In this document: positions 63,019 to 64,000 of the stretch, piece after piece | Numbering within the stretch: the stretch's first letter is position 1 | Layout of the letters: each line of letters starts with the position of its first letter | Assembly (NCBI RefSeq): GCF_965342175.1 | Contig: NZ_CBDRBL010000006.1 | Location: 73,767-137,766, forward strand | Length of the DNA: 64,000 bases | Source: Actinacidiphila sp965342175 | GTDB lineage: Bacteria > Actinomycetota > Actinomycetes > Streptomycetales > Streptomycetaceae | Direction of reading: 5' to 3' | Program-made: the position numbers and the translations under genes | The notes under the pieces: model-generated | What the model saw: only the letters and a program-made list of their open reading frames with translations | The model's database searches: none | What the model was told of the DNA's origin: nothing

Positions 63019-63585
63019 GTGGCCACCACGAACGACCTCAAGAACGGCCTCGTGCTCAAGCTCGACGGCGGCCAGCTCTGGTCCGTCGTCGAGTTCCAGC
63101 ACGTCAAGCCCGGCAAGGGCCCCGCCTTCGTCCGTACGAAGCTCAAGAACGTGCTCTCCGGAAAGGTCGTCGACAAGACCTTCAACGCCGGCGTGAAGGT
63201 CGAGACGGCCAACGTCGACAAGCGGGGGATGCAGTTCTCCTACAAGGACGGCGAGAGCTTCGTGTTCATGGACATGGACACGTACGACCAGGTCTACATC
63301 GCTCCCGAGGTCGTCGGTGACGCGGCCCGCTTCCTCCTGGAGGGCTTCGAGGCGGTCGTCGCCATGTACGAGGGCTCGCCCCTCTACATCGAGCTCCCGG
63401 CCGCGGTCGAGCTGGTCATCGAGTACACCGAGCCCGGTGTGCAGGGCGACCGCTCCACCGGCGGCACCAAGCCCGCCAAGCTGGAGACCGGCTACGAGAT
63501 CGGCGTCCCGCTCTTCATCACCACCGGTGAGAAGATCAAGGTCGACACCCGCTCGGGTGAGTACCTCGGCCGGGTGACCAGCTAA
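63019..63585 (+). CDS. efp: Translation elongation factor P
   Basis: A 188-aa factor that rescues ribosomes stalled at polyproline motifs. It has three beta-barrel domains. The tip loop reads HVKPGKGPAFVRTKLKN, with the palindromic PGKGP surrounding the lysine, the type described for unmodified actinobacterial EF-P. The C-terminal signature YEIGVPLFITTGEKIKVDTRSGEYLGR is intact. GTG 63019 follows AGGAG. Confidence 0.98.
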   Translation: MATTNDLKNGLVLKLDGGQLWSVVEFQHVKPGKGPAFVRTKLKNVLSGKVVDKTFNAGVKVETANVDKRGMQFSYKDGESFVFMDMDTYDQVYIAPEVVGDAARFLLEGFEAVVAMYEGSPLYIELPAAVELVIEYTEPGVQGDRSTGGTKPAKLETGYEIGVPLFITTGEKIKVDTRSGEYLGRVTS

Positions 63586-63587
63586 CC

Positions 63588-64000
63588 GTGGCTGCTCGTA
63601 ACAAGGCCCGCAAGCGCGCCTTCCAGATCCTCTTCGAGGCGGAGCAGCGGGGTGTCGATCCCACGACCGCCATGGCGGACTGGATCAGGCTCGCCCGGAC
63701 CGACGACCGGCAGCCGCCGGTCAGCGAATACACGATGCAGCTCGTCGAGGGGTACGCTGAGCACGCCAGGCGCATCGACGAACTGCTGTCGAAGCACGCC
63801 GTGGGCTGGACGCTCGACCGGATGCCGGTGGCCGACCGGAACATCCTGCGGCTCGGCGCCTACGAGCTGATCTGGGAGGACGCCGTCCCCGACGCCGTCG
63901 TCCTGGACGAGGCCGTGCAGCTGGCCAAGGAATTCTCCACGGACGACTCCCCGTCGTTCGTGAACGGCCTGCTGGCCCGCCTCAAGGAGCTGAAGCCCGG
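63588..64000 (+). CDS. nusB: Transcription antitermination factor NusB (3' end cut by window edge)
   Basis: At least 137 residues are present; the frame is open at the right edge. It begins AARNKARKRAFQILFEAEQRG, contains WTLDRMPVADRNILRLGAYELIW and LDEAVQLAKEFSTDDSPSFVNGLLARL, the NusB all-helical fold. NusB with NusE/S10 binds boxA RNA in rRNA operons. GTG 63588 starts two bases after the efp stop, so they are co-transcribed. Confidence 0.96.
   Translation, partial: MAARNKARKRAFQILFEAEQRGVDPTTAMADWIRLARTDDRQPPVSEYTMQLVEGYAEHARRIDELLSKHAVGWTLDRMPVADRNILRLGAYELIWEDAVPDAVVLDEAVQLAKEFSTDDSPSFVNGLLARLKELKP

Overview
The window is a contiguous piece of a very high-GC actinomycete chromosome, almost certainly Streptomyces or a close relative. 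Evidence: GC-saturated third codon positions, many GTG and TTG starts, GTGA/ATGA/TGATG start-stop overlaps, Streptomyces-like proteins for every housekeeping gene, and the conserved actinobacterial order thrS - HIT - pgsA/patA/pimA - pdxST - yebC - ruvCAB - yajC/secDF - apt - relA - hisS - rpsD - alaS - ruvX - mltG - aroE/C/K/B - pepQ-like - efp - nusB. No insertion sequence, integrase, phage gene or CRISPR array was found. The species cannot be named from the sequence alone.

Bases 1-10400 are the less conserved, envelope-related part. They hold a truncated TrkA/RCK-type NAD-binding membrane protein, a membrane-anchored molybdopterin oxidoreductase with its small membrane partner, a sugar-nucleotide epimerase, an OmpR-type two-component system, and a tightly coupled four-gene operon (GT2 glycosyltransferase, DUF2064 nucleotidyl/glycosyl-transferase-like protein, SAM methyltransferase, GT-C type membrane mannosyltransferase). 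Bases 10400-16400 hold a large zinc-ribbon membrane protein, an SRPBCC protein, tRNA-Val(CAC), a DEDDh exonuclease, and a coupled pair made of a DUF4365 nuclease-fold protein and an unknown partner.

Bases 16500-44300 are core genome: threonyl-tRNA synthetase, an ion channel, a HIT hydrolase, an EF-G paralogue (EF-G2), the phosphatidylinositol-mannoside operon, pyridoxal-phosphate synthase, Holliday-junction resolution (ruvCAB, behind a DNA-damage promoter motif), the auxiliary Sec translocase (yajC-secD-secF), adenine salvage and the stringent-response enzyme RelA, a DUF349 protein, a cyclophilin, a metallo-beta-lactamase hydrolase and histidyl-tRNA synthetase.

Bases 44370-47280 form a minus-strand two-gene unit of a PAS-GGDEF-EAL cyclic-di-GMP enzyme and a DUF574-type SAM methyltransferase. 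They are followed by a VKOR-like thiol oxidoreductase, RarA/MgsA (with a second DNA-damage-like promoter and probably a leaderless mRNA), a DUF2470 gene under a near-perfect DmdR/IdeR iron box, and rpsD.

Bases 51400-64000 are an alaS-ruvX-mltG-aroE-aroC-aroK-aroB run, an ATP-binding protein, a peptidase-like gene whose metal site is degenerate, efp, and the start of nusB. The most interesting observations are the two PafBC-type promoter motifs, the iron box shared with the ribosomal-protein intergenic region, the degenerate M24 protein next to EF-P, the EF-G2 lacking catalytic GTPase residues, the DUF4365 pair and the four-gene sugar operon.
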